Below are positions 34,524 through 46,098 of a stretch of 64,000 nucleotides of DNA, in pieces; within the stretch, counting starts at the first letter, position 1, and each line of letters starts with the position of its first letter. The position numbers and the translations under genes were made by a program. A model generated the notes under the pieces. The model saw only the letters and a program-made list of their open reading frames with translations. It made no database searches and had not been told where the DNA came from. This DNA is from Sipunculus nudus. Its lineage: Eukaryota; Annelida; Sipuncula; Golfingiida; Sipunculidae. Location of the stretch: the NCBI GenBank assembly GCA_026874595.1, contig CM049317.1, positions 43,922,401-43,986,400 of the forward strand, read 5' to 3'.

Positions 34524-35577
34524 TAATTCATTACTTCACCAATCATTTCATCCACAATAAAACATAACACTTCTAATTCCTTCAGTTACCTGACGTTACT
34601 TGTTAAAGAAAAAGAATATGAACACATTTTTCAGGATTCGTGTATTTTCCTATAAAACCCTTTAACCAACTGGTGAAGCATAAAAAACAAGAGTGTCAAT
34701 AACTGAGGGCTTTTGCGCTTTTTACATTTATCATGTACTCTTAAGAGTTGGCCATCATGAGATAGATAAGATGTGTTTCAAACAAAATACTCTGTTGAAA
34801 GAAAATGTAAGATACTGGGAAGAAACTACAGTTGGCAACTTCATTGAGTTCTGTCACAGGTATGTCTTCCCATTCCTGTGTGTACTGGTCCTTTGGTTTT
34901 TGCAAAGTAAAACCCATGCATGTTGTGCGGTCGAGAAGGATCAGGTATGACGTATTACCCAGATAATGTATTTAATGAACTGACAATACAGGCAGAATAA
35001 ACACAACCCAAGCCTTACGTATTTTTGCTGGTTATGGAGCATCGTGTGTGGGTTCATTGAACTGTGTACTGCCTAAACTAAAAGTAAATCTCTAGTTAAT
35101 GCATTAAATTTGCTGTGGTTTTTGGCTCTTTGTATGTCGACTGAGGATTGTGTTCGTCTACAGGGTCTATTCACAAGTGTTTAATACCTCCCTATGCTAA
35201 GCACATAGATAAGAAATGTCTCAGGTTACCATGATGGAAGAAAATCATTGATATTTTATGAAATGTACCCCAGATTTTCATGGTAAGGAGAAAACTATTG
35301 TTTTCTCAATCTTGAAACCTATTCCATTGGATTCCGTGACCACAAGAATGTATATTTTGACACAAAAATTGTCATTATATCAGTAACAGAAGCAAACATA
35401 TGAGGTTTGGAGTATTTTCGGCGGCCATTTTAAATAATTTGCATATATTTCACATACAAAGGGAGATCTAACTTGTGTCTTTGGATAAATTTATTCCTAT
35501 GACCCTAAGGTACTTTTATGCCAAAGGGGATCTTTGCATCATGACTTGAAGTCAAAAGTCACCTAACCCACCTACTA
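34524..35577 (-). repeat. Large inverted repeat, right arm
   Basis: Reverse-complement partner of 30818-31985. It ends CACCTAACCCACCTACTA, matching the left start TAGTGGGTGGGTTAAGTG as an inverted terminus. The plus-strand frame 34693-34950 parallels the minus frame of the left arm. Confidence 0.85.
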
Positions 35578-35874
35578 AAACAGAACATCACTTTTTTTAG
35601 CCACGGGCAGTGCATTTGACTATGCTGGACAGTTCTGTGTTGTGAGGTACCCCGCAAGGATTATTCGTTCAAGGACGAATACGACATCAACAGGTGGGCT
35701 ACTTACGTACACTGTAGCTACTGTCATATACCTACTACCGACTCGTTTCCTTTTACACGGCTTATAGAAATCCGTCAATCTGTCAATGTCACTAATAACA
35801 GAATTCATACTGTCAAGCTATACCACGGACATTTTGTTTCTGGTCTTTCCTGCCATCAGTGATATGTAACCATA
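35578..35874. other. Spacer before the gypsy remnant
   Basis: About 300 bp without a recognised gene. It could contain a decayed LTR or leader, but no TG...CA ends or primer-binding site could be fixed. Confidence 0.4.
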
Positions 35875-37365
35875 ATGACAGAACACGCTGATTTTGTAAA
35901 ATTGTTTCAGCAACAAACGCAAATGCAACAGCAACAGATGGCACTGCAACGTCAGCGGCTAGACAAGATAAGTCTAGATGCTGATAAACAACGTCAGCAG
36001 CATCGCCAGGAGACGGAAATGCTTATCAAGTTGCTGTCTTCTCCTGATGCTACTTGGGTATCGCCATCCCGATGCTCTCCGCTGCTAGTTTATCTCGCTT
36101 CGTGCCATACGGCAGTACGTCGGATCACAGTCGCTCGAATCCGTATTTGTGGTTATGTTTTTATCAAGAAATGGACGAGACTGTGCACTATATGAATATA
36201 TAGTAGTACCTTACGTACGGAGATAGCATGTATCCCTGTAGAGGTGTAATTTGCTCTGTTTCTTCCTATTTACCCCTGAAAAGGGATTCGAGCGACTGCA
36301 GTCGGATAGAAGCTCTGGTAGGATTTCTGGATCAGGTTCCTCGTACCTTCGCTGGTGCCAATTCCGTTCCAGAAGACAAGATGGCGCAAGTGTTCCGGAC
36401 GAATCAGACCCTGCTGTTTACAAGCTCTTGTGCACCCAGGGAGCAAGAAATGAGCCGCCCTAAGATTTCAGTGAACTTTATCTAGAAGAATACACGCTAC
36501 ATGTAATTTTGCTGCTATTTTGGACCCTCAGAATGAAGCTCATCTGTTTGGTAGGCGTGGTTTGTGTGGTCAAGAAAATAAGTCCGATGGATCAAGGACT
36601 GATGGCAAAGAAGTTCCAGCAAGGATCCAGTGATTTCGGCTGATATATTTGTTATGTTACAGAAGGTGGCCACCAAGGGTCGATGTGATCGATATTAAGT
36701 GTTACAAGAAGATGGCGGATTCATTTACGGTCGAGAATGGGTGTTTATACGTCGGAGCAATGATCGCCGTTCCCACAATCCTGAGCGAAGGAGTTTTAGC
36801 TGTTCCATGTGGGACATTTAGGTATATTAGAAGCAACTCGTCCGTACAGTGGTTAACTGGCCACACTGCCAATGACGACATCGAACGGATTTGTCGTTCG
36901 GATGTGCCTAGCACCATACAGAACGAGCCATCAACACCGCCCTATCATCCCTAGATGTGGCCAGTAAAGCCTTGGAGCAATTTAAATGTTGACCATGCCA
37001 TCAACTTTATGGGTACCAATTGGCTTGTCTTGGTGGATGCTTATTCAAAGTATCCATGCGTCCACACGACTTCCTTCACTTCAGCCAAGACGACAATTGC
37101 ACTCCTGGAGCAAGACTTCGCTCATTTCGGGTATCCGTAAGCACTGGTGACGGACAACTCCACAACATTTACTTTGGAAGAATTTAAAGCCTGGTGCCTC
37201 GAGCGAGGAATTACACATCTTACGGGAGCTCCATGTCATCCTTCACTGAATGGTGCCGCGAAACGCCTGGTACAGTCGTTCAAACAATCCGTGCGAAAAT
37301 CATCCTCCCGTCCACCAGAAGCTGCTCTACAGGATTTCATCAACGATATAGACATCAATTAAGTA
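35875..37365 (+). pseudogene. Ty3/gypsy retrotransposon remnant (gag-like start, broken integrase)
   Basis: A glutamine-rich, coiled-coil-like N-terminal piece (35875-36057, QQQTQMQQQQMALQRQRL) resembles the start of gypsy Gag-type proteins. Decayed sequence follows. From about 36720 an integrase can be followed: a degenerate zinc-binding region, then a WPVKPWSNLNVDHA stretch after a TAG at 36952-36954, LVLVDAYSKYP, a stop after HFGYP at 37138-37140, then LVTDNSTTFTLEEF and TGAPCHPSLNGAAKRLVQSF. Of the catalytic D,D-35-E triad only the second aspartate is clear: the first is replaced in the DHAINF context, and the glutamate position before RLVQ is lysine. Protease, reverse transcriptase and RNase H are missing. 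It is a dead, internally deleted copy. Confidence 0.75.
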
Positions 37366-37589
37366 ACGATTTTGAAGAAATATAAATATTACAGCCGGCA
37401 ACACGCGAACCCCCTTAAGATTGTTGACGATAGAGACATTTAAGAGAATAGTAGTTGGGGAACAGATACTCATATTGTTTGTGATTTTTTTTTAATGCTA
37501 GCTTAACTAAGTATATGTACATCTGCAGATTTCCATTGCGGTTTCGGACTACTTGACAGGGCAGTATCACACGCTTCCTCTCATTTTAT
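37366..37589. other. Short non-coding spacer
   Basis: AT-rich; nothing recognised. Confidence 0.5.
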
Positions 37590-37843
37590 ATCCTGGCATT
37601 AACCAGGCTCGGTGACAACTGCACCTGCGGGCCCTGGGTCATCATACCATCGAGGACCCCCGAAAGGCGCACTCGTTTGTGAGTGAAACACGGCCGTGGG
37701 GCACGACCTTCCCATTATGCCTGCAGAGCGCTCACCCTGGGTTTTGGGCCGACCGTGAAAAACCTCACCGCCTCGGCTGAGATTCGAACTCACGATCTCC
37801 CGGCTTTGAGTCCTGCGCTCTTCCCCTGAGCCACAGAAGCCGG
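37590..37843 (-). mobile_element. tRNA-derived SINE (family S1), near full length
   Basis: The minus strand starts CCGGCTTCTGTGGCTCAGGG, a tRNA-like head whose A box is TGGCTCAGGGGAAGAGCGC. The B box GAGTTCGAATCTC follows at about 37790-37778. Then a body GGTGAGGTTTTTCACGGTCG runs to a GC-rich 3' part ending near CACCGAGCCTGG. About 254 bp. The box spacing and conserved central segment fit a tRNA-derived SINE with a shared core. A truncated relative lies at 39541-39626. It is not a functional tRNA gene because the head does not close a cloverleaf. Confidence 0.8.
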
Positions 37844-38231
37844 TTTTTTTGTGAAATTTGCCTAAAAATGTCCTCTGTTTAACTTGGTGGTTCATTGATT
37901 AATTATTGCCATGTGTAGAACTAGCCATGACAACATGACACTCAGGCCTTCGGAAATAAACTGATAGGGCCTGGACTCCCCTGGAGTCATGATGGCAGTC
38001 ACAACAGAACGCCCATTCTAAAGGTCGGATCAAAATATTTCCTGTCTGGTATTATTTGGCATCACAGACTTATATCTTCGTATTATATGTGCTTAATATC
38101 GGGAAAAGATGTTGTTACACAAAAATAATTACATGTATTACCTCCTTTCATCACTGTGGCACCAATTCTCGTTCAAAAACTAAATGTGTCATGGCGGGGT
38201 CTTGTATGTAGACTTGGAAGTCGGAAGCCGG
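37844..38231. other. Non-coding spacer
   Basis: Nothing recognised. Ends with short GGAAGTCGGAAGCC repeats leading into the tandem duplication. Confidence 0.5.
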
Positions 38232-39105
38232 AAGCCGGAAACCAAGGAATTGTTTATAAATAAAGCAATTTGAAGCATTTACAAAATGTTAACGCTTCAA
38301 TACCGTTTTTCCCCGATAGAATATTTATTATCTTTATTATCATTCTGTAAAGAATGATAGTTATCCATTCTTTAATCTGAAACTTATGGACGATTTTGTG
38401 CTCGGAAGCCATCTCGGAAGTCACTCAGAAATGCTTGGATGTGATCCAATGTATACAACTCGGAAGTCATAGAGACGCACTGGTTAACTTGTGGTCAGTC
38501 ATGAGCCACAGCCCAAATGCACCTTCATTATAATAGTTGCATGCATATATTAAAATTGCTTATGCATGATTCTGCTTTTAATAAGTGTATAATACAATAC
38601 ATGATACATAATCGAAAACTATAAGTTCTTATTTTTTTTTTTTTTTTTAATTTAATAAAAAAAATAATTTAAAGCCGGAAACCAAGGAATTGTTTTATTA
38701 ATAAAACAGTTTGAAGCATATACAAAATTTTATCGCTTCAATACCGTTTTTCCCCCGATAGAATAAGATCTTAATTATCATTCTGTGAAGAATAATAGTT
38801 ATCCATTCTTTAATCTGAAACTTACGGACGATTTTGTGCTCGGAAGCCATCTCGGAAGTCACTCAGAAATGCTGGGATGTGATCCAGTGTATATAACTCG
38901 GAAGTCACAGAGACGCACTGCATAGTTAACTTGTGGTCAGTCAAGAGCCACAGCCTAAATGCACTTTCATTGTATTAGTTGCGTGCATATATTAAAATTG
39001 CTTATGCATGATTCTGTCTTTAATGAGTGTATAATACAATACATGATACATAATCGGAAACTATAAGTTCTTACTTTTTGTTTTTTTTAAATTTAATACA
39101 TATAT
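38232..39105. repeat. Tandem duplication of a 440-bp segment
   Basis: Copy 1 at 38232-38671 and copy 2 at 38672-39105 both begin AAGCCGGAAACCAAGGAATT. They share TCGCTTCAATACCGTTTTTC or near variants, ATAGTTATCCATTCTTTAAT, GAAGCCATCTCGGAAGTCAC and ATACATGATACATAATCG in order, with roughly one change per ten bases by eye. GGAAG motifs recur within each copy. Confidence 0.92.
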
Positions 39106-39540
39106 ATATTTTCACGTAATATATTTCACCCCATGGAATATATTAACAAAATCTAGAGCCATGTTTTTGTTAAAGATATTTATATTTGCATGGGGAGGGT
39201 ACGGGAAGGGATGTTTTCAATTTTTTAAAATATGCAATGTAAAGAGGCACCTTAAGCCAAAGATTATGAGGATATTCTGTTCCGCAACTATTCTTCTATA
39301 TGTTTTGAACAATGTATTCAAACATTAGGTTGTTGGGCTTTAATATTTATATTTCTATAAAATTACGGTATAAACTGGATAGTCCAAATATTCAAAAGTT
39401 CGTAACATGTTAATGTCAATGACGAAATGCGCGTCTATACATTTAAAATTTGCAAAATATCACTATTTAAAAATGTAGTACTTGTCAAATAATTGATATG
39501 ATTATGACAGTCTTTGTATTTTACTGACTTTTGTGACCTG
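39106..39540. other. AT-rich non-coding stretch
   Basis: Nothing recognised. Confidence 0.5.
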
Positions 39541-39626
39541 TGAGCGCATAGGCTCGGACAGCAGAGCACAGTGTGCGAGTCTGAGTATCAGCCGAGGAGC
39601 CGTGAGATTTTTCACGGTCGATCGAC
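39541..39626 (+). mobile_element. Truncated, degenerate family S1 SINE
   Basis: GGCTCGGACAGCAGAGCACA, GAGTCTGAGTATCAGCCGAG and GTGAGATTTTTCACGGTCGA align with the head and core of the 37590-37843 SINE, in opposite orientation. The 3' body is missing. Confidence 0.65.
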
Positions 39627-41508
39627 GGAGGCGGATGTGGATTCCTCTGTGTTATCACCGAGAAAAGTGTGATAACGGAAAGACTTCCTCTCTCAATATA
39701 CTAGTATACTTTTGTATGCTCTCTCAGAGGAGTAAATCACCAACTTATGAATAGGAAAGTAATAAATATAATTACAAAATTGATAGGTAATTAAAAGGTT
39801 ATCTGAAAAAAAAAAAGAAATGAAAATTGATTACGAATAAATATTAAAAGAACTCGATAAAATGAGAGATATTACGTCTGAATGGGCTTACGCCCTCTAT
39901 GGATGCACCACTGAATAAAAAATATGGTACAATAAACCCTAATACGGAATTGACAAAACAGTTATAAATTACGATGTCATTCAATATAAAAACAGTAAGA
40001 TATTTTCCAAAAGTTAAACAAATATGAAAATTCAATATATCCCAGTAGGTCATCGCTGGAACAAACATACATGTATCATACAAAACTTAAACGAAATGTC
40101 TTTCAATATGTAAGAGTTCTACGAAATTAAAAAAATTGTTAAAATGTATCCTGAAAAAAGGATACAACAGTCCAGATAATATATAACATACTTATACATG
40201 TGTGATTATAAAATCTGATTGATTTGTATATTTAAGCAAATAATTTTTTTAAACTAAAATTAATTCTTTTTCAAGTTTTTAACTCTTTCTTTCAAACTTT
40301 TTCAATCTTGATATTTATATTATAAAAAAATTCACTCCTGATGTTTCCACATCACATTTCAACTTCAAATCAATGGATATTTAATAATATTTTAAAGTAT
40401 ATTTGCAATTGAATTTACTCTCAAACATAATAATATCTGCATAATAAGGGCTCTAAACAGAATGTGCTCCCTTCAACTTCGGATTACTGTACGATTACAA
40501 CGATCTCGATAAGAAATTACATTATTTTGTACAGAGGAGATCGTTGAATGTAAAATTAAATCTCTGATAATAACAATGCATACAGAATCTTTATTGATAC
40601 GTAAGAAATTTGGGGCTTCAAGTAAAGGTCTGTCTAGAGGTGACCTGGTGTCTTAAAAATTCTACGGGATATAGGCATTTTTATTGAACCTGTTGGTCAT
40701 CTATATGATTCATTCCTTGAAATTAAAAAAAAAAAAATGATGAAACCATGCAATAATGGAACCAAACCGTTTTGATAAATAAAGTTAGATATTTCCTGCT
40801 AAGATAAATATTTCAATTACAAATATTAATTATTCCCATTCTATTTTTGCTATATAGTAATTTTTTATCTTTATATAAAAATCCATGCATCTGAATATTC
40901 CCTGTATATACTCACTATTTTTATTTGATTCTTATATTTTTATCGTCAGAAACAAAATTAACCGGTCTACAGTCGGAATTCTCGATACAGTAGTACCGTG
41001 CGCTTTAAATTCGGACCTCCTTCTCTTCGGTATCAGGTTCTATTATTAAACAGAAGTTTTTATTTCTATAATATATGCTGTGTAACAATTTATTTTTAAA
41101 CATTAACTGAACTTTTTTTGCAATGCAAAATGTTTTGTTTTATGTTTTATTGATTTGTTGTTGATTTTTATATAAAGTATTAATGTTTGTGATGAATATT
41201 GTACCGAACAGCATAAAAATATCGATTAAATATTGAATCGTTCTGCAAAAACAGAAACTTTTGTTTTTATATGATTGTAAAATGTTACAATCGGCATCAT
41301 ATCTATTTACACATGCATTGTGTATATTTTTCTGTCAAGGTATTGTTAATGTTTGTGTTAATTTATAAAAAAATACGCTGGATACGTCTGATGAAAAAAA
41401 AAATTATTGTAAAGCATCATGTATATTATGCTATTTTCGCAAAATTTCAAAACATGAATTGAAACCGGTTCCATTTACAGCAGGAACATATATATTATAT
41501 CATATATC

Positions 41509-41514
<6 letters not shown>
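39627..41514. other. Very AT-rich non-coding stretch
   Basis: No gene or repeat copy recognised. A short A/T-poor inverted pair, CGATCTC...GAGATCG, occurs at about 40501-40534. Confidence 0.5.

Positions 41515-41579
<65 letters not shown>
41515..41579. repeat. (TA)n microsatellite
   Basis: About 65 bp of TA. The minus frame 41500-41748 reading through it is an artefact. Confidence 0.95.
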
Positions 41580-41581
<2 letters not shown>

Positions 41582-42364
41582 ATGTGTGCAACCTGACCAT
41601 GAAATGTTAAATATAATTTGGCATAAAAAGTATTACGTAATAGATAAGAGTTTAAGAGATTCATAATCCTGATGAAATTTTTTATCAATGGAGGAGGAAA
41701 AGGTTTTTCAATTTTTACATGAAAAATAATATATTTCGTTCGAAACAACCTTGTAAAAACATTTACTGGACGTTTTGTGGTTCTGTCAAATTTTCTGTTT
41801 ATGTCTTTATGATATTATCAGGGTAATTTTATAGGGGCACATTTAATTGTAACGTAAAAAAATATTATCAAAACCTTTATTTTCTCTTGTTTCCACCATC
41901 ATAAAATAATGTAACAGCGTAAAATATTGATGAGTTAATATAATCTTGTTTTACAAAATAAAATATCAATAAATATATTATAAAAAAAACATTGTCATGA
42001 ATGTTACAAAACAGATTGAGTTTATGAAAATATGTCATATTGAAGAAATTAAAAATGCTTGACACGTTTGCTGACGATATGATGACCAGTGCATTAGCCA
42101 TTACTAGCTTCCGAGTTTTACACATTTGGACTATAACCGGGCATTTTAATTTTCCGAGCAAAAAAAAGTCTATAACTTCGGATGGATAACTTTGATTTTT
42201 TACATAATGATAGAAAAGACCTTATTCTATCAATAAAAATAAAATAGTACTTTCCATTGATGTAGTAGCATTTTAATTATGCTACGATCATTGCTTTATT
42301 TTTTAAAAAAATCCTTGCTTCCGACATAGGACTTCCGAGTTTTACACATAGCCGTTTGGGAATC
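41580..42364. other. AT-rich non-coding stretch
   Basis: Contains two copies of CTTCCGAGTTTTACACAT (about 42111 and 42332). No gene recognised. Confidence 0.5.
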
Positions 42365-42471
42365 CCCTACCGGAAGTTATGGTTCTCCCGCTGAAGCCGT
42401 CACGACAGACGTAGAGACGAGTTTTTCGAGTAAAACCAGCCTCGTTATTAAAAACTGCTGCACGAATACAC
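42365..42471 (+). promoter_or_regulatory. Possible promoter and first non-coding exon
   Basis: CCGGAAGT (about 42370) is a consensus ETS-type site common in promoters of broadly expressed genes. It lies in the GC-richest patch nearby. A donor ACAC|GTAAGT follows at 42471/42472. Together with the exon-like segment at 42751 this suggests the 5' end of a plus-strand gene, but without transcript evidence it is a suggestion. Confidence 0.25.
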
Positions 42472-42750
42472 GTAAGTCAACCGTGGATGTAACAATTAAT
42501 ATTTTCCCCAGCAGAATAACGTCACTTTTTGACACAACTCGGAAAAATGACAGTTCGAGAAGTAGATGAAAATGAAAAAGTAGCGTCAGAAATGGCGTGC
42601 ATATCTGCACATACTAGAATTGATTGCGAACCCAACAGCTTGTACTGTCACCCCGTCGTCTTCAGTTCATCTAAAATCGACGTTTGGGGTGACAAGCTGT
42701 CGCTAGTGTAGAACATACTAAAGTAACTCGTTCTTTCTTTCTCTTTGCAG

Positions 42751-42838
42751 GAACCAGATACGTCGGCCTGGCTAGCAAGAATGCAAATGAAAAAAGAACA
42801 GCGGATTTTTGTTGTGAAAAGGGCTACGATTGTAAATG
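42751..42838 (+). CDS. Possible internal exon, product not recognised
   Basis: An 88-nt segment is bounded by a strong acceptor with a long pyrimidine tract (TTCTTTCTTTCTCTTTGCAG) and a strong donor (AATG|GTAAGT). The frame continuing from the first exon base reads EPDTSAWLARMQMKKEQRIF and goes on to VVKRATIVN. A second frame is also open, so the phase is undecided. No family recognised. A 60-codon frame upstream (42529-42711) ends in a stop without a usable donor. The splice sites are the best in this part of the window, but no following exon could be identified. Confidence 0.35.
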
Positions 42839-42956
42839 GTAAGTTATTCCAGAGTTATTTCTATATCATAACAAGCGTTAATAATGCGAATGGATTTATG
42901 TATCACAAAGCAAAAAATATATCATGTAAAAATACATAAATATTTAGCTGCATTAA

Positions 42957-42992
42957 ATGCGGCGGTATCCAGGGCCCTGGATACCGCCGCAT
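42957..42992. repeat. Perfect 36-bp palindrome
   Basis: The half-site ATGCGGCGGTATCCAGGG is followed directly by its exact reverse complement, with no spacer and no mismatch (centre GGGCCC). It lies 118 bp downstream of the exon-like segment, in AT-rich DNA. It could extrude a cruciform, or form a hairpin in RNA. Confidence 0.97.
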
Positions 42993-44046
42993 AAAAAGCT
43001 TCAGAGTAAACTGGAGAACTTCAAACCCTTGTCGGAAAAAAAATCGTGTAAAATCAAATAGCGCGTTTATGACAAGGAAACTTTAAGTAATCTAAGGGAG
43101 ATATAGTACTTTATTCGAATGACCAAGAAATTCAGCTAAATATTATGTTTTAGTTTGTAAACAAGACTCACTTTTAAAACTTTGCAACCCTTGCGCTTGA
43201 AACTGTCTCAGAATCTGAAACAATGAACTGCGTGACCTTTGCTCGCTGAGCCAAGACGGCCCGTTACCACTGGTTCCACAGGCGGCTGCCTGCCAGCCGT
43301 GGCTGGGGGGAACCCAGAGCAGACATCATTCCCCGTGTAACACCGTTTATTAGGATAATACATATTCTTCTAATGAACATTTAAAGTGGACAAACACTGT
43401 CTAAGTGGTATATTATATGCGTATTTGATAAGAATATCTTTATTTCTTAACGAATACGAAATTTTCAGACGAAATATAAGAATTTAATTGTCATGTGGAA
43501 TGTCTCCAGTTTCCTCAAATCATCTTCTAGGGCTCTCGCACAGCGTAGCGTAGTAAGAGAGGACGGGTGCTAGGGCTAATATATATTATGTTTATATAAT
43601 ATTTATTGTATTAATTTACTACGGTTCATGTGATTTATAATTCATGCTTATGAATTCTGCTTTGGCATAAACTTGCCAAACATTATTGCCGACATTTACA
43701 TATCCAATACGGAGAGAGAGAGAGAGAGATTTAATGGCAATTTAACAGACAGGAACGTATGCTAATTGATTCTCAACAACTAGGGATAAGACAACCAAAC
43801 CGTTTGCAAGCCATAGAGTAATTTCTCTCAGTGCGTGCTCTTGTTTAGGCGAGAGCAATCGTGTGGCAAATATTAACGGTAAATATATACGTGTGAATAT
43901 TTATCTATTTTTTTTTTTCTTTAATGTATCTTATCTCTTAATTTCAAGATGGATTCTCCGTGCTGTTCCTTACCCAGCAGGCATCACGCAATTAAGGGAT
44001 ATGTTGACACGGAATTCAAACTGATTATTTCGACCGTCGCGATGTT
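42993..44046. other. Non-coding stretch with a GC-rich island
   Basis: 43190-43330 is GC-rich (GACGGCCCGTTACCACTGG, CAGGCGGCTGCCTGCCAGCC) and may be regulatory. A (GA)n tract lies at about 43712-43729. No gene recognised. Confidence 0.4.
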
Positions 44047-44526
44047 TTGGAGTTTATCGCCGATCACACAGGGCATCCATACTACGCAGACATATCGCTT
44101 TGGATGGTAGACTTTATACATAGAAACAATAGATTTACCCAAGGGACTTGTGCGCGTTTTCATCACTCACAAAGCCGTGTCAATTGTACCAGCCATACAA
44201 ACATCATCACCTGGTGTATGTCGATTACATGTTGCTATGACGACATGTTTTGTTTTGTTAAACAAACAAACAGATTTTCTACACAAGAGGACCTGGGGTC
44301 ACAAGAGTTACACATGTACCTAAGAGCAAACAAACAATTAATCAAAAAAGGTTTCTTGATGTATACCAGCTATAAAACCCACAAAGAACCCCACTCTCGG
44401 GCACCTTGGATGTTCATTCTTGTCGCCAGTTTTGTGAGTGCGGGTGAGAGCGTCAGTGTGAAGTTATCAATGTTATTGCGAGTGTGTATATCAAGAAAAT
44501 TGACATTCTTGCAGGCAAACACATAA
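44047..44526 (+). other. 159-codon open frame, unrecognised
   Basis: The frame extends upstream of the ATG without stop to about 44020 (DYFDRRDVLEFIADHTGHPYYA). The first 40 residues have a protein-like composition; the remainder does not. An acceptor-like pyrimidine tract (about 43908-43948) precedes it by 70 bp. No domain recognised. It could be an exon fragment, a decayed transposon frame or chance. Confidence 0.15.
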
Positions 44527-44667
44527 CAATTTTGCCTTTTGGCTGTTTCTAAATATTCACGAGTGGATCTTTATAACTTAATAAAAAAAGTTCCAAAAAA
44601 CATGTATTTATTTTAACTGGAAGTATTAATAATATTTACAGGATACAAGTATATATATAAATATATG

Positions 44668-44724
<57 letters not shown>

Positions 44725-46098
44725 ATATAATTTCCAGCTATGGTCCTTGTAGTTACCCACTTTATATGAGAAATACCTTTATAATATTCCATATTAACTA
44801 TCAAGACTGTTCCCCTTAATTTGGCGTGTCATTAATTTATCCTAAACGTATGATATGACATCTTAGACTATATGATATGAAATCCTAAAATAAATCTGCA
44901 TTGAAGGTTCTATAAATAACCTTACACATTGGGTTCCAATAAGATCCTTCAAGGATCCCCACTCAGTCCATCGTGAGGAACCTTGAAGAGTTTATCTCCT
45001 ACATTGTAGCACACTTTATGTAGGCAAGGATGTCTATTTTTGCGTCCATTTTACCGGCGAATATTTCAAGCCTTGAAATCTTGAGCTTTAGGAATAACTC
45101 AAGTAAATGATTAAAACAATTAAATTTACATAATACGAAAAAAATATAAAAAAAAAGATTTAAATAATATTAAAATTATAATTTTGCAAATGATGGGATA
45201 CAGGAAACAAGCTGCGATCTTTGTCGAAACTTAAGTTCACATTATTTGTATATCCCTTACAGAATATGTATATGATTTTATAGTGCCCTTTGTATAATTT
45301 GATCCATGTTCACATCAGTTTTTATTTTGTTTTATTTTCAATAAAAAATCTGATTATCTGTAAAAAGAAGTCAACTTGTGCTAATTTACCCGTATTAACA
45401 TTATCATCTATGTCCGTTTTATGGTCGTCAACCACGACGTTAATAAAAAGCTCGCTCATATCCTCAAAGTGATACTACCATTCATGTTTGTGTGTGTGTG
45501 TGTATTAGTGTAACGTAACACTATCAGTGAAATAAGTCTATTGTTGTGATACTGGAAATAGAAAACCAGTTTTAAATGTGTCTAAAATGAGAAACAAATA
45601 CATCTACGTCGTCCTGCAGTCTGTGATATGTTGATATCAGGCAACCACAACCTTATTTTTTTCGAAAACGGAAAAGGCAAATAATAAAAAACTGCATCGC
45701 ATTTTCAAGTTTTACATGAAGGTAGTATTGGCTCTAACCCTCGGGAGACAAGCCAATCTTATCAATAATTAAATATAAAGCGAACCGCTGGGTGTTTAAA
45801 TAAATAATAGATAGGTACAAGGTAATATACAGGCCTAAAAGCAAATATTTATTTTACCTGTTCACTTGAACGAACGTAGGTCTCAGGGGTAAAAGAGAAG
45901 ACCTGTATGTATGACGAACATAATATTAATGATTATGGTCCTAGAGGCATTAACGGCTAAGTTAGGATAAATTCATAGTTCACTGTGGTCCTAGGCAGGA
46001 ACAAAAGAATGAAAGCAATGCAATATGCATAGGTTGTCTACGCTCATATTTCCCCATGGTGAACCCACTGCGTGAGAGTTTAGAAGGTCAGGCGAACA
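44527..46098. other. AT-rich non-coding stretch with microsatellites
   Basis: (TA)n/(TG)n microsatellite at 44649-44725 and a (TG)n run at 45487-45503. No gene recognised. Confidence 0.5.

Noticed and set aside
37770-37843. tRNA gene on the minus strand
   Set aside because: A and B boxes are present, but the arms do not close a cloverleaf and the sequence runs straight into a SINE body.
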